Part shown: one piece after another, positions 1-7,900 of the stretch
Numbering within the stretch: position 1 is the first letter of the stretch
Layout: the number at the start of each line of letters is the position of its first letter
Assembly (NCBI RefSeq): GCF_900114785.1
Contig: NZ_FOUG01000012.1
Location: 62,001 to 126,000 of the forward strand
Source: Variovorax sp. OV329
GTDB lineage: Bacteria; Pseudomonadota; Gammaproteobacteria; Burkholderiales; Burkholderiaceae_C
Length of the DNA: 64,000 nucleotides
Direction: 5' to 3'
Notes under the pieces: generated by a model
What the model was told of the DNA's origin: nothing
Seen by the model: the letters and a program-made list of their open reading frames with translations, nothing else
Database searches by the model: none
Made by a program: the position numbers and the translations under genes

Positions 1-225
1 CATCGGCAGCGCGAAGTAGGCCTTGGCGCGCGCCACGAGTGCGTCGATGCGTGCCTGCGAGACCCGATGGCCGGTGAGATAGAAGAAGCCCGCGTCCCGC
101 GCCGCTTTCGAGAGTTGCCCGGCAGCTTGCCGGCGCTCGTGCGCATGGGGTGAGTACAAGGGGGCGATGTCGACCACGGGCAATGCCTGGAATGCGGTAT
201 GTCTACCGTGCGGGGCGCTGGACAC
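1..225 (-). CDS. 2-oxoglutarate/Fe(II) oxygenase, isopenicillin N synthase family (partial, N-terminal part)
   Basis: The gene runs off the left edge of the window, so only the first 75 codons are visible. It reads from a GTG at 225 with a good AAGGAG ribosome-binding site 8 bases upstream. The visible protein contains LPVVDIAPL, then GQLSKAARDAGFFYLTGH and a helix with ARAKAYFALP. This is the typical N-terminal (DIOX_N) pattern of isopenicillin N synthase-like dioxygenases; the HxD...H iron ligands lie outside the window. It is divergent from the guanidine operon. Family members oxidise small molecules or amino acids, and some plant and bacterial relatives release guanidine from homoarginine or arginine. 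Whether this one does is inference from position only. Confidence 0.8.
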   Translation of the reverse strand, partial: MSSAPHGRHTAFQALPVVDIAPLYSPHAHERRQAAGQLSKAARDAGFFYLTGHRVSQARIDALVARAKAYFALPM

Positions 226-583
226 TTGGAAAACTCCTTGGGTGGATGAAGTGTCTGGCCGTCCAGTTCGGCTACCTGCGTGCGGTGCATGCAGGCCCAA
301 GTCGTCTTGGCTCGCGGTGGCGAGAGTGAAGATGTGCCAGCACATTCCGGGCCTGCGCGAACGCCGCCCAAACACCCGGTGGCTGCACCAAGGCGTCGCC
401 AGCAGGCACCAGCAGCGGGCGCGCCGGCCGGTGCGTGGTGCAAGTCTTTCTCAACCCGTTCCGCTTTCCGCAACGAGATGCCCCGGCGGCGTGCGGGCGC
501 GGCGTGCATTGCGCTGGCACGACTCGTGCTCATCCCCTGGCGGGAGCCGGCGACAAACCGGTTTGCTAAGCACAATTTGCAAT
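226..583. other. Divergent regulatory region between the oxygenase gene and the guanidine operon
   Basis: No convincing gene lies here; the open frames that cross it are not protein-like. It holds a sigma54-type promoter at 515-530, just before the riboswitch. Two NtrC-like half sites, TGCACCA at 384-390 and TGGTGCA at 436-442, are 45 bases apart, which is too far for one classical dyad. I see no clear sigma70 promoter for the oxygenase gene. Confidence 0.6.
515..530 (+). promoter_or_regulatory. Sigma54 (-24/-12) promoter candidate of the guanidine operon
   Basis: The 16 bases TGGCACGACTCGTGCT match the sigma54 consensus TGGCACGNNNNTTGCW at every fixed position but one (G for T at position 12 of the motif). 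The invariant GG and GC are correctly spaced. Transcription would start near 542, about 40 bases before the guanidine riboswitch. Sigma54 promoters commonly serve nitrogen-scavenging operons under NtrC, which fits guanidine as a nitrogen source. This was found by eye, and an activator site is not clear. Confidence 0.6.
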
Positions 584-679
584 GGACGGCTAGGGTTCCG
601 ATTCGCTGACAAGGCGAATGCTGGTCCGAGAGCTGTCGACCTCGGTAGGGGTTACACGGCGGGACAAAAGCCCGGGAGA
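584..679 (+). promoter_or_regulatory. Guanidine-I (ykkC) riboswitch
   Basis: The leader carries the conserved blocks of the ykkC/guanidine-I aptamer in order: CTAGGGTTCCG at 590-600, CTGGTCCGAGAG at 621-632, ACACGG near 654-659, and the hallmark GGGACAAAAGCCCGGGAGA at 661-679. Guanidine-I riboswitches bind free guanidinium and turn on guanidine export or degradation genes. The first gene downstream is an importer binding protein, followed by deiminase and carboxylase genes, the usual context for the catabolic class. The exact ends of helix P1 were not computed. Confidence 0.93.
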
Positions 680-723
680 TGGACGCGATCGCAAGACCGC
701 GCCGCTCCCAGGCTTTCTTGTTT
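670..723 (+). terminator. Riboswitch-controlled terminator (expression platform)
   Basis: GCCCGGGAG (670-678), part of the aptamer's conserved 3' block, can pair with CTCCCAGGC (705-713) with one C/A mismatch. The 3' arm is followed by TTTCTTGTTT (714-723). Forming this hairpin would destroy the ligand-bound fold, so guanidine should prevent termination. The hairpin lies before the GTG start at 745. Pairing was worked out by eye, without folding energies. Confidence 0.65.
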
Positions 724-744
724 CACCCTACTCGAGGATCTACC

Positions 745-1818
745 GTGTCAAAGCTCTCCAGACTCCTTCGCACCGCAAGCCTGTGCATTGCGGCACTTGC
801 AGGGGTGCACTCCGCACAAGCCGCCCCGCGCACCAGCTTCAAGGTGTGCTCTTCCATCTACGCCGGCTTCATGCCGTGGGCCGAGGCCCAGTCGCAAGGC
901 ATCCTGGCCAAGTGGGGCAAGAAGTACGGCGTCGACATCCAGGTCGTGCAGCTCAACGACTACGTCGAGTCCATCAACCAGTACACCGCCGGCAAGTTCG
1001 ACGGCTGCGCCATGGCCAACATGGATGCGCTGACCATTCCCGCTGCGGGTGGCGTCGACTCCACGGCCATCATCGTGGCCGACTATTCCGACGGCAACGA
1101 CGGCATCGTCATCAAGGGCAAGAACAAGAAGCTGGCCGACCTCAAGGGCCAGACGGTGAACCTGGTGGAGTTCTCGGTGTCGCACTACTTCCTGGCGCGC
1201 GCGCTGGAGTCGGCCGGCATGAGCGAGCGGGACGTGAAGGTGGTGAACACCAGCGACGCCGACATCGTCGCGGCCTTCGCCACGCCTTCCGTGAAGAACG
1301 TCGTGACCTGGAACCCGATGCTCTCGCAGCTGGGGGATGCCAACTCGGTGACGCAGGTCTATTCGTCGCACCAGTTGCCGGGCGAGCTCATGGACATGAT
1401 GGTCGTCAACACCAGGACGCTGGGCGAGAACCCCAACTTCGGCAAGGCGCTGACCGGTGCATGGTTCGAGATGATGGCAGTGATGTCCGCCAAGGACGAG
1501 CGCGCGACCAAAGCCCTCACCGCGATGGCCAAGGCCTCGGGCACCGACCTGGCAGGCTTTCGGGCCCAGCTCGCCACCACGGCGCTGTTCTACAGCCCCA
1601 AGGCCGCGCTGGACTTCGCGACCAGCCCCGAGATGCCCAAGTTCATGACCCGCGTGGCCAAGTTCTCCTTCGACCACGGCATCCTCGGCCAGGGCGTGAA
1701 GAGCGCAGACGCGATCGGCATGGCCTTCGATGGCGGCCTGGTCGTCGGCAACAAGAACAACGTCAAGCTGCGCTTCGACCAGACCTACGTGCGCATGGCC
1801 GCCGAAGGCAAGCTCTAG
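745..1818 (+). CDS. ABC transporter substrate-binding protein (guanidine/nitrate-taurine type)
   Basis: This is a periplasmic binding protein of 357 residues in the NMT1/SsuA-like superfamily. It has a basic n-region, a hydrophobic stretch (TASLCIAALAGV) and a cleavage site after HSAQA. I chose the GTG at 745 because GAGGA sits six bases upstream. The ATG at 679 would start inside the riboswitch and before its terminator, so it is unlikely. Motifs such as YAGFMPWAEAQSQG and QYTAGKFDGCAMANMD are typical of taurine/nitrate-type binding proteins. It is the first gene after the guanidine riboswitch, so guanidine or a guanidine compound is the inferred ligand. The mature protein lacks the lipobox of lipoprotein receptors. 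Confidence 0.88.
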   Translation: MSKLSRLLRTASLCIAALAGVHSAQAAPRTSFKVCSSIYAGFMPWAEAQSQGILAKWGKKYGVDIQVVQLNDYVESINQYTAGKFDGCAMANMDALTIPAAGGVDSTAIIVADYSDGNDGIVIKGKNKKLADLKGQTVNLVEFSVSHYFLARALESAGMSERDVKVVNTSDADIVAAFATPSVKNVVTWNPMLSQLGDANSVTQVYSSHQLPGELMDMMVVNTRTLGENPNFGKALTGAWFEMMAVMSAKDERATKALTAMAKASGTDLAGFRAQLATTALFYSPKAALDFATSPEMPKFMTRVAKFSFDHGILGQGVKSADAIGMAFDGGLVVGNKNNVKLRFDQTYVRMAAEGKL

Positions 1819-1857
1819 GCCCATCGGCATCTTCCACGCAACCGCGAGGCTCTTGCC

Positions 1858-2676
1858 ATGCGACTGATCAATCGACGACCGGGGCGGGGGAATGCCGTGT
1901 TCCTCCTGCTCATGCCCTTCCTGCTGCTGATCGCCGTGTACTTCATGGGCTCGACGGCGCGGCTGTCGGACAACCCGGACGACAAGCTGCTGCCCAGTGC
2001 GACGCAGATGGTGGAGGCGGTGCACCAGTACGCCTTCACCGAGGACAGGCGCACCGGGGAATACCTGCTGTGGGTGGATACGGCGGCCAGCCTGAAGCGC
2101 CTGGGCATCGGCCTTGTCATCAGCGCGGCGACCGCGTTGGTGCTGGGCATCCTGCTGGGGAGCATCCCGCTGTTCGCGGCGAGCTTCTCGCCCTTCATCG
2201 CGGTGCTGTCGATGATCCCGCCGCTGGCGGTGCTGCCGATCCTGTTCATCGTCTTCGGGCTCGACGAGTTGTCGAAGGTGGTGCTCATCGTCATCGGCAT
2301 CACGCCGGTGATGGTGCGTGACCTGCAGCAGCGCGCCGGCGAGATTCCGCGCGAGGTGTGGGTGAAGGCGCAGACGCTGGGCGCCAACAGCTGGACGCTG
2401 ATCCTGCGCATGGTGCTGCCGCAACTGATGCCGCGGCTGCTGGTCGCGATGCGCCTTTCGCTGGGCGCGGCATGGCTCTTCCTGATCGCGGCCGAGGCCA
2501 TTGCGTCGACCGACGGGCTGGGCTACCGCATCTTTCTCGTGCGCCGCTACCTGGCGATGGACGTCATCCTGCCCTACGTCGTGTGGATCACGCTGCTCGC
2601 GTGGGCGATGGACCTTGCGCTGGACCAGCTCACGAAGCGCGCCTTCCCCTGGTTCGGAGGAGTCCGCCATGCTTGA
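1858..2676 (+). CDS. ABC transporter permease (SsuC/TauC-like)
   Basis: This 272-residue inner-membrane permease has a first TM segment near residues 14-31 and five or so more. It carries the BPD_transp_1 EAA-like loop (ITPVMVRDLQQRAGEIPREV followed by KAQTLGAN). The family forms the membrane channel for nitrate, taurine, sulfonate or guanidine importers. It starts 39 bases after the binding-protein stop. Its stop overlaps the start of the ATPase gene by eight bases, pointing to translational coupling. Substrate is inferred from the riboswitch. Confidence 0.9.
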   Translation: MRLINRRPGRGNAVFLLLMPFLLLIAVYFMGSTARLSDNPDDKLLPSATQMVEAVHQYAFTEDRRTGEYLLWVDTAASLKRLGIGLVISAATALVLGILLGSIPLFAASFSPFIAVLSMIPPLAVLPILFIVFGLDELSKVVLIVIGITPVMVRDLQQRAGEIPREVWVKAQTLGANSWTLILRMVLPQLMPRLLVAMRLSLGAAWLFLIAAEAIASTDGLGYRIFLVRRYLAMDVILPYVVWITLLAWAMDLALDQLTKRAFPWFGGVRHA

Positions 2677-3502
2677 AGTGCGCAACGTGTGGAAATCGTA
2701 CGGCGACCAGGTGGTTCTCGAACGCCTGAACCTCACGGTGAAAGAGGGCGAGTTCTGCTCCATGGTCGGCGCGTCCGGCTGCGGCAAGTCGACCTTCCTG
2801 CGCCTGCTGCTCGGGCAGGAGAAGGCGAGCAAGGGCAGCGTGCTGCTCGATGGCAAGCCCTTGCCCGGCGAGCCCGACCGCCACCGCGGTGTGGTGTTCC
2901 AGCGGTATTCGGTATTCGAGCACCTGGACGTGCTGCGCAACGTCATGGTCGGCCTGGAGCTGCCGGCTTCGCCCTTCTTCGGCAGGCTGTTCGGTGCGAA
3001 GCGCCGCGCGGTGAAGGAGCAGGCGGTGGCAATGCTCGAGCGTGTCGGCCTCCAGGGCGCGCTCTGCAAGTACCCGAGCCAGTTGTCGGGCGGCATGCAG
3101 CAGCGCCTGGCGATTGCGCAGGCCCTGATCGCCAAGCCGCGCATCCTGCTGCTCGACGAGCCCTTCGGCGCGCTCGACCCCGGCGTGCGGCGCGACATGC
3201 ACGAGCTGCTGCTGGGCCTGTGGCGCGAGACGGGGCTCACCATCTTCATGGTCACGCACGACCTCAAGGAAGGCTTTGCGCTGGGCAGCCGCGTGCTGGT
3301 CTTCGACAAGGTGCGTGTCGATCCGCAGGCGCCCGGCGCCTACGGCGCGCGCATCACCTACGACATCCCGCTGGCGCGCGGCGCCGATGCCTCGGCACCG
3401 CTGCAGCTCGCGCGCGCCGTGGTCGAGCGGGGCCTGTGCGCGCCGGCGCCGGCACATCGAATCAACGACATCGAGGAGACTTCCAATGCCTTTGCTGCTT
3501 GA
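2669..3502 (+). CDS. ABC transporter ATP-binding protein
   Basis: This 277-residue ATPase pairs with the preceding permease. It shows Walker A (GASGCGKST, residues about 34-42), a Q-loop (VVFQRY), the signature LSGGMQQR near residue 140, Walker B LLLDEPFGALD and the switch histidine in MVTHD. The start ATG at 2669 overlaps the permease stop and has GGAGGAG upstream. The C-terminal 70 residues extend past the NBD core and contain ARGADASAP, a variable tail. The gene overlaps the next reading frame by 17 bases, consistent with one operon. Confidence 0.92.
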   Translation: MLEVRNVWKSYGDQVVLERLNLTVKEGEFCSMVGASGCGKSTFLRLLLGQEKASKGSVLLDGKPLPGEPDRHRGVVFQRYSVFEHLDVLRNVMVGLELPASPFFGRLFGAKRRAVKEQAVAMLERVGLQGALCKYPSQLSGGMQQRLAIAQALIAKPRILLLDEPFGALDPGVRRDMHELLLGLWRETGLTIFMVTHDLKEGFALGSRVLVFDKVRVDPQAPGAYGARITYDIPLARGADASAPLQLARAVVERGLCAPAPAHRINDIEETSNAFAA

Positions 3503-4190
3503 AGAAACCATTCCGGGCGGCGGCCACACCTCGCTCGTCCTCAAGCGCGGCCAGGTGCTGCGCCTCACCGACCTGCAGGGCGGCGCCAATGTGAGCGTGT
3601 TGATGCTCAACGCCAACGAGAAGAGCGAGCGGCTCAACCTGCCGGATTCGCTCAAGTGCCAGCACACGGCCCGGCTCACGGCCGGCCACTGCCTGTACTC
3701 GGACATGGGTCGGGTGCTCGCGGCCATCGTGCGCGACAGCTGTGGCTGGCACGACCCGCTGGGCGGCGTCTCCGATGCGCGGGAAGTCTCCGCGCAATAC
3801 GGCGGCGGGCGCTACCAGGAATTGCGCAACGGCTTTCATCGCAACGGCCAGGACAACCTGCTGGTCGAGATGGGCAAGTGGGGCCTGAACATCCAGGACC
3901 TGCTCATGACGCTGAACCTCTTCAGCCGCGTCGACGTGAGCGAGACGGGCGCGCTGCACTTCGTGCCCGGCAATTCGAAGGCCGGCGATCTGGTGGAGCT
4001 CTACGCGCCCATGGACACGCTGGTGCTGCTCACCGCTATCCAGCACCCGCTGGACCCGGGCACCCGCTACGACCCCAGGCCCGTTCGCCTCGAACTGGAG
4101 CGCGCCGACGCGGCCGTCGCCGAAGTCTGCCGCCTGTCCTGTGAAGAGAACCAGCGCGGCTTCATCAACACCGACCGCATCCACCTGTGA
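3486..4190 (+). CDS. Carboxyguanidine deiminase subunit, DUF1989 (urea carboxylase-associated protein)
   Basis: This 234-residue protein belongs to the DUF1989 family, long called urea carboxylase-associated protein and later shown in other bacteria to form a heteromeric carboxyguanidine deiminase (CgdAB). The pattern LKRGQVLRLTDLQGGANVS, RDSCGWHDPLGG and GLNIQDLLMTLNLF matches the family core, with His and Cys residues suited to metal binding. It starts inside the ATPase gene with GAGGAG upstream and is followed eight bases later by its paralogue. The partner proteins would deiminate carboxyguanidine to allophanate plus ammonia. I did not decide which of the two is CgdA or CgdB. Confidence 0.88.
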   Translation: MPLLLEETIPGGGHTSLVLKRGQVLRLTDLQGGANVSVLMLNANEKSERLNLPDSLKCQHTARLTAGHCLYSDMGRVLAAIVRDSCGWHDPLGGVSDAREVSAQYGGGRYQELRNGFHRNGQDNLLVEMGKWGLNIQDLLMTLNLFSRVDVSETGALHFVPGNSKAGDLVELYAPMDTLVLLTAIQHPLDPGTRYDPRPVRLELERADAAVAEVCRLSCEENQRGFINTDRIHL

Positions 4191-4197
4191 GGCCGAC

Positions 4198-4839
4198 ATG
4201 CAAGACCAACTGACAGAAAGCCGCAGGTCGCTGGCCGAAGCGTCCTACCGCGAGACCGTGCCCGCAGGCGCGCCCGCCATCCTGGAACTGAAGGCGGGCC
4301 AGACACTGCGCATCCTCGACCTCGAAGGCAACCAGGCGGTGGACACGCTCTTCTTCAACCTCGACGATCCGACGGAGCGCTTCGACCCGCAGCGAACACT
4401 GCGCAAGCAAGGGAGCCTGTACATCACGACCGGCACGGTGCTGTGGTCCAGCCGCGGCAACGCGATGCTGACCGTGGTGGCCGACACCTGCGGGCGTCAC
4501 GACACGCTGGGGGGTGCCTGCGCGCAGGAGAGCAACACCGTGCGCTATTCGCTCGGCAAGCGCTACATGCACAGCTGCCGCGACAACTTCCTGCTGGCCT
4601 GCGCGCACGACCGCCGCATCGGCAAGCGCGACATCGGCGCCAACATCAACTTCTTCATGAACGTACCGGTCACGCCCGAGGGCGGCCTGACTTTCGAGGA
4701 CGGAATTTCAGCGCCGCAGAAGTACGTGGAGCTGCGGGCGGAGATGGACGTGCTGGTGTTGATCTCCAACTGTCCGCAGTTGAACAACCCCTGCAACGCC
4801 TACAACCCGACGCCTGCCGAGCTGATCGTCTGGGACTAG
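4198..4839 (+). CDS. Carboxyguanidine deiminase subunit, DUF1989 (second paralogue)
   Basis: This 213-residue protein is the second DUF1989 subunit. It carries ELKAGQTLRILDLEGNQAVD, the conserved VVADTCGRHDTLGGACAQES block and NINFFMNVPVTPEGG. It is recognisably a paralogue of the preceding protein (RDSCGWHDPLGG there, ADTCGRHDTLGG here), as expected for a heteromeric enzyme. The pair sits directly upstream of the biotin carboxylase gene, the canonical order for guanidine degradation. Confidence 0.9.
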   Translation: MQDQLTESRRSLAEASYRETVPAGAPAILELKAGQTLRILDLEGNQAVDTLFFNLDDPTERFDPQRTLRKQGSLYITTGTVLWSSRGNAMLTVVADTCGRHDTLGGACAQESNTVRYSLGKRYMHSCRDNFLLACAHDRRIGKRDIGANINFFMNVPVTPEGGLTFEDGISAPQKYVELRAEMDVLVLISNCPQLNNPCNAYNPTPAELIVWD

Positions 4840-4843
4840 CGCC

Positions 4844-4868
4844 GCACGTACGCACGCACGCACGCAGC
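4844..4868. repeat. Short ACGC microsatellite
   Basis: Just after the stop of the second DUF1989 gene the sequence runs through ACGTACGCACGCACGCACGC, about four to five units of the tetramer ACGC. It sits in the 101-base gap before the carboxylase start. Its length could vary between strains by slippage, but it is outside both coding regions. Confidence 0.6.
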
Positions 4869-4940
4869 GCCTTGCCGGAGACGACTCCGGCATGCATGAA
4901 CAACCCGGCGGGACGGCCCGCCGATGTGGAGCCCTTTTCC

Positions 4941-7900
4941 ATGTTCGACAAAGTACTGATCGCCAACCGCGGCGCGATCGCGTGCCGCATCATCCGCACG
5001 CTTCGCAGTCTCGGCCTGAAATCCGTCGCGGTGTACTCCGAGGCCGACGCCGATTCGGCGCATGTGAGCCAGGCTGACGAGGCGGTGTGCATCGGCCCGG
5101 CGCCCGCCGCGCAGAGCTACCTGGATGCGGACCGCATCCTTGCCGTGGCGCTGGAGACCGGCGCGGGCGCGATCCATCCCGGCTACGGCTTTCTTTCCGA
5201 GAACCCAGGTTTCGCGCAGGCCTGCGAAGCGGCAGGCGTTGCGTTCATCGGGCCGACTGCCCAGCAGATGCTGGCCTTTGGGTTGAAGCACACGGCGCGT
5301 GCCCTGGCCCAGAAGCATGGCGTGCCGCTGTTGCCGGGCAGCGGCCTGCTCGCCGACCTCGACGCCGCCAGGTCGGAAGCTCGCCGCATCGGCTACCCGG
5401 TGATGCTCAAGAGCACCGCGGGCGGCGGCGGCATCGGCATGCGCCTGATCCGCGGCGAAGACGACATGGCTGCGGCTTTCGAGGCCGTGCAAAGGCTGGC
5501 GCAAGCCAACTTCAAGGACGCGGGACTGTTCCTGGAGAAGTTCGTCGAGCGTGCACGCCACATCGAAGTGCAGATCTTCGGCGACGGCAAGGGCCATGTG
5601 GTGGCGCTGGGCGAGCGCGACTGCTCGGCGCAGCGGCGCAACCAGAAGGTGGTGGAGGAGACGCCCGCGCCGCACCTCGACGCCGACACGCGCGCCACCT
5701 TGCTGGAGGCAGCGGTGCGCCTGGGCGAAGCGGTGTCGTACCGGTCGGCCGGCACGGTCGAGTTCGTCCTGGACGCGGACACGCAGGCCTTCTACTTCCT
5801 CGAAGTCAACACGCGCCTTCAAGTGGAGCACGGCGTGACCGAGCAGGTGACCGGCGTCGACCTCGTGGCGTGGATGGTGCGCCTGGCGCGCCGCGAGAAT
5901 TTCGAACTGGTGGCGCCCGTGCCGCAAGGCGCATCGATCCAGGTGCGCCTCTATGCCGAGGACCCCGCGCGCAACTTCCAGCCCTGCGCCGGCGGCTTGA
6001 CCGAAGTGGTCTTCCCCGAAGACGTACGCGTCGAGACCTGGGTTTCGCGCGGCAGCGAAGTGCCGCCGCACTACGACCCGATGATCGCCAAGCTGATCGT
6101 CACCGGCCGGGACCGCGCCGACGCAGTCCGGCGGCTGCAGGCTGCGCTGGCCGACACCCGGCTCTCGGGCATCGAGACCAACCTGCGCTATTTGCGCGCG
6201 GTCGTGGCGTCGGAGGTGTTCGAGCAGGGCCGCATCGTCACGCGCTCGCTCACCGACCTGGCCTACCAGCCCAAGGCCTTCGAAGTGCTCGAAGCCGGCG
6301 TGCAGACCACCGTGCAGGACTGGCCCGGACGCCAGGGCTACTGGGACGTCGGCGTGCCGCCTTCCGGGCCGATGGACGACCTGGCCTTCCGCCTTGCCAA
6401 CCGGCTCGTGGGCAACGCGGAACAGGCTGCCGGCCTCGAATGCACGATGAGCGGCCCGGCGCTGCGCTTCCACCATGACGCGCTCGTCGCGGTCTGCGGC
6501 GCCGAGATGAAGCTCACGCTGGATGGCGCCCCGGTCTCCTTGTGGCGCGCGATACCGGTGCGGGCCGGCAGCGTGCTGAAGATCGCCGCGGTGGGCGAAG
6601 GCGGCGGGAGCCGCGCGTACCTGGCCGTGCGTGGCGGCATCGACGTGCCGGCCTACCTGGGCAGCCGCTCCACCTTCACGCTCGGCCAGTTCGGCGGGCA
6701 CGCCGGCCGCACGCTGCGGGCGGGCGACATGCTGCATCTGGGCGGCGAGGTGGCCGAAACCGACGCGCAGGCCTTGCCTGCCGCCGCCATACCCGCCTAC
6801 GGCAACGCGACCACCGCGTGGGACGTGGGCGTGCTCTACGGCCCGCATGGCGCGCCGGACTTCTTCACCGACGGCGACATCGCGGTCTTCTTCGACACCG
6901 AATGGCAGGTGCACTACAACTCCAGCCGAACCGGCGTGCGCCTGATCGGCCCCAAGCCCACCTGGGCGCGTCGCGACGGCGGCGAGGCGGGGCTGCATCC
7001 GTCGAACATCCACGACAACGCCTACGCCATCGGCGCGATCGACTTCACGGGCGACATGCCCGTGATCCTCGGCCCGGACGGCCCGAGCCTGGGCGGCTTC
7101 GTCTGCCCGGCTGTCGTCGTTGCGGCCGAGCGCTGGAAGCTGGGCCAGCTGCGCCCGGGTGACCGCGTGCGCTTCAGGCCGGTGTCCCAGGAGGAGGCTT
7201 TGGCGCTGCAGGATGCGCAGGACCGATGGGTCGGCCGGCTAGAGGCGCCCACCGCGGCGTCCTGCGTGCCGAAGGCAGGCACGGGCAACGCGCGCCTGGC
7301 GTCGCCCATCGTCTTCGACCGCAAGGCCAGCGCCGGCCGCCCGGGCCTCGTCATCCGGCAGGCGGGTGACCGCTACCTGCTGGTCGAACTCGGCGAACTG
7401 CAGCTGGACATCGCCCTGCGCATGCGCATCCACGCCATGCACGCAGCCCTGCAACAGCGCGGCCTCGATGGCATCGTGGACCTCACGCCCGGCATCCGCT
7501 CGCTGCAACTGCACTACGACCCGCGCCGCATCAGCCGCAGCTCGCTCGTGAGCACGATCGCGTCGGTGGACGATGCCCTCGGCGACACCGACGCGCTGAC
7601 GGTGCCCTCGCGCACCGTGTACTTGCCGCTCTCGTGGGACGACAGCGCCGCCCGGCTCGCCATCGAGAAGTACATGCAGTCCGTGCGCCCCGACGCGCCC
7701 TGGTGCCCGAGCAACATCGAGTTCATCCGCCGCATGAACGGGCTGCAGAGCATCGAGGACGTGCAGCGCATCGTCTTCGACGCGAGCTACCTCGTGCTCG
7801 GCCTGGGCGACGTGTACCTGGGTGCGCCGGTCGCGACGCCGCTCGATCCGCGCCATCGCCTGGTCACCACCAAGTACAACCCTGCGCGCACCTGGACGCC

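Noticed and set aside
384..442. NtrC-binding dyad upstream of the guanidine operon
   Set aside because: The two half sites TGCACCA and TGGTGCA are 45 bases apart, not the 17-base dyad that NtrC requires. They may be chance or separate low-affinity sites.
679..744. ATG at 679 as the start of the binding protein
   Set aside because: It lies at the end of the riboswitch and before its terminator, and would add a charged extension ahead of the signal peptide.
748..3309. An 853-codon minus-strand open frame under the ABC transporter genes
   Set aside because: It is a shadow of the high-GC plus-strand genes. Its protein is Arg/His-rich with no domain, whereas the plus strand shows three clear transporter proteins.
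4844..4868. ACGC run as part of a CRISPR or phase-variable promoter
   Set aside because: The units are only four bases and there are no spacers; it does not lie within a recognisable promoter or gene start.
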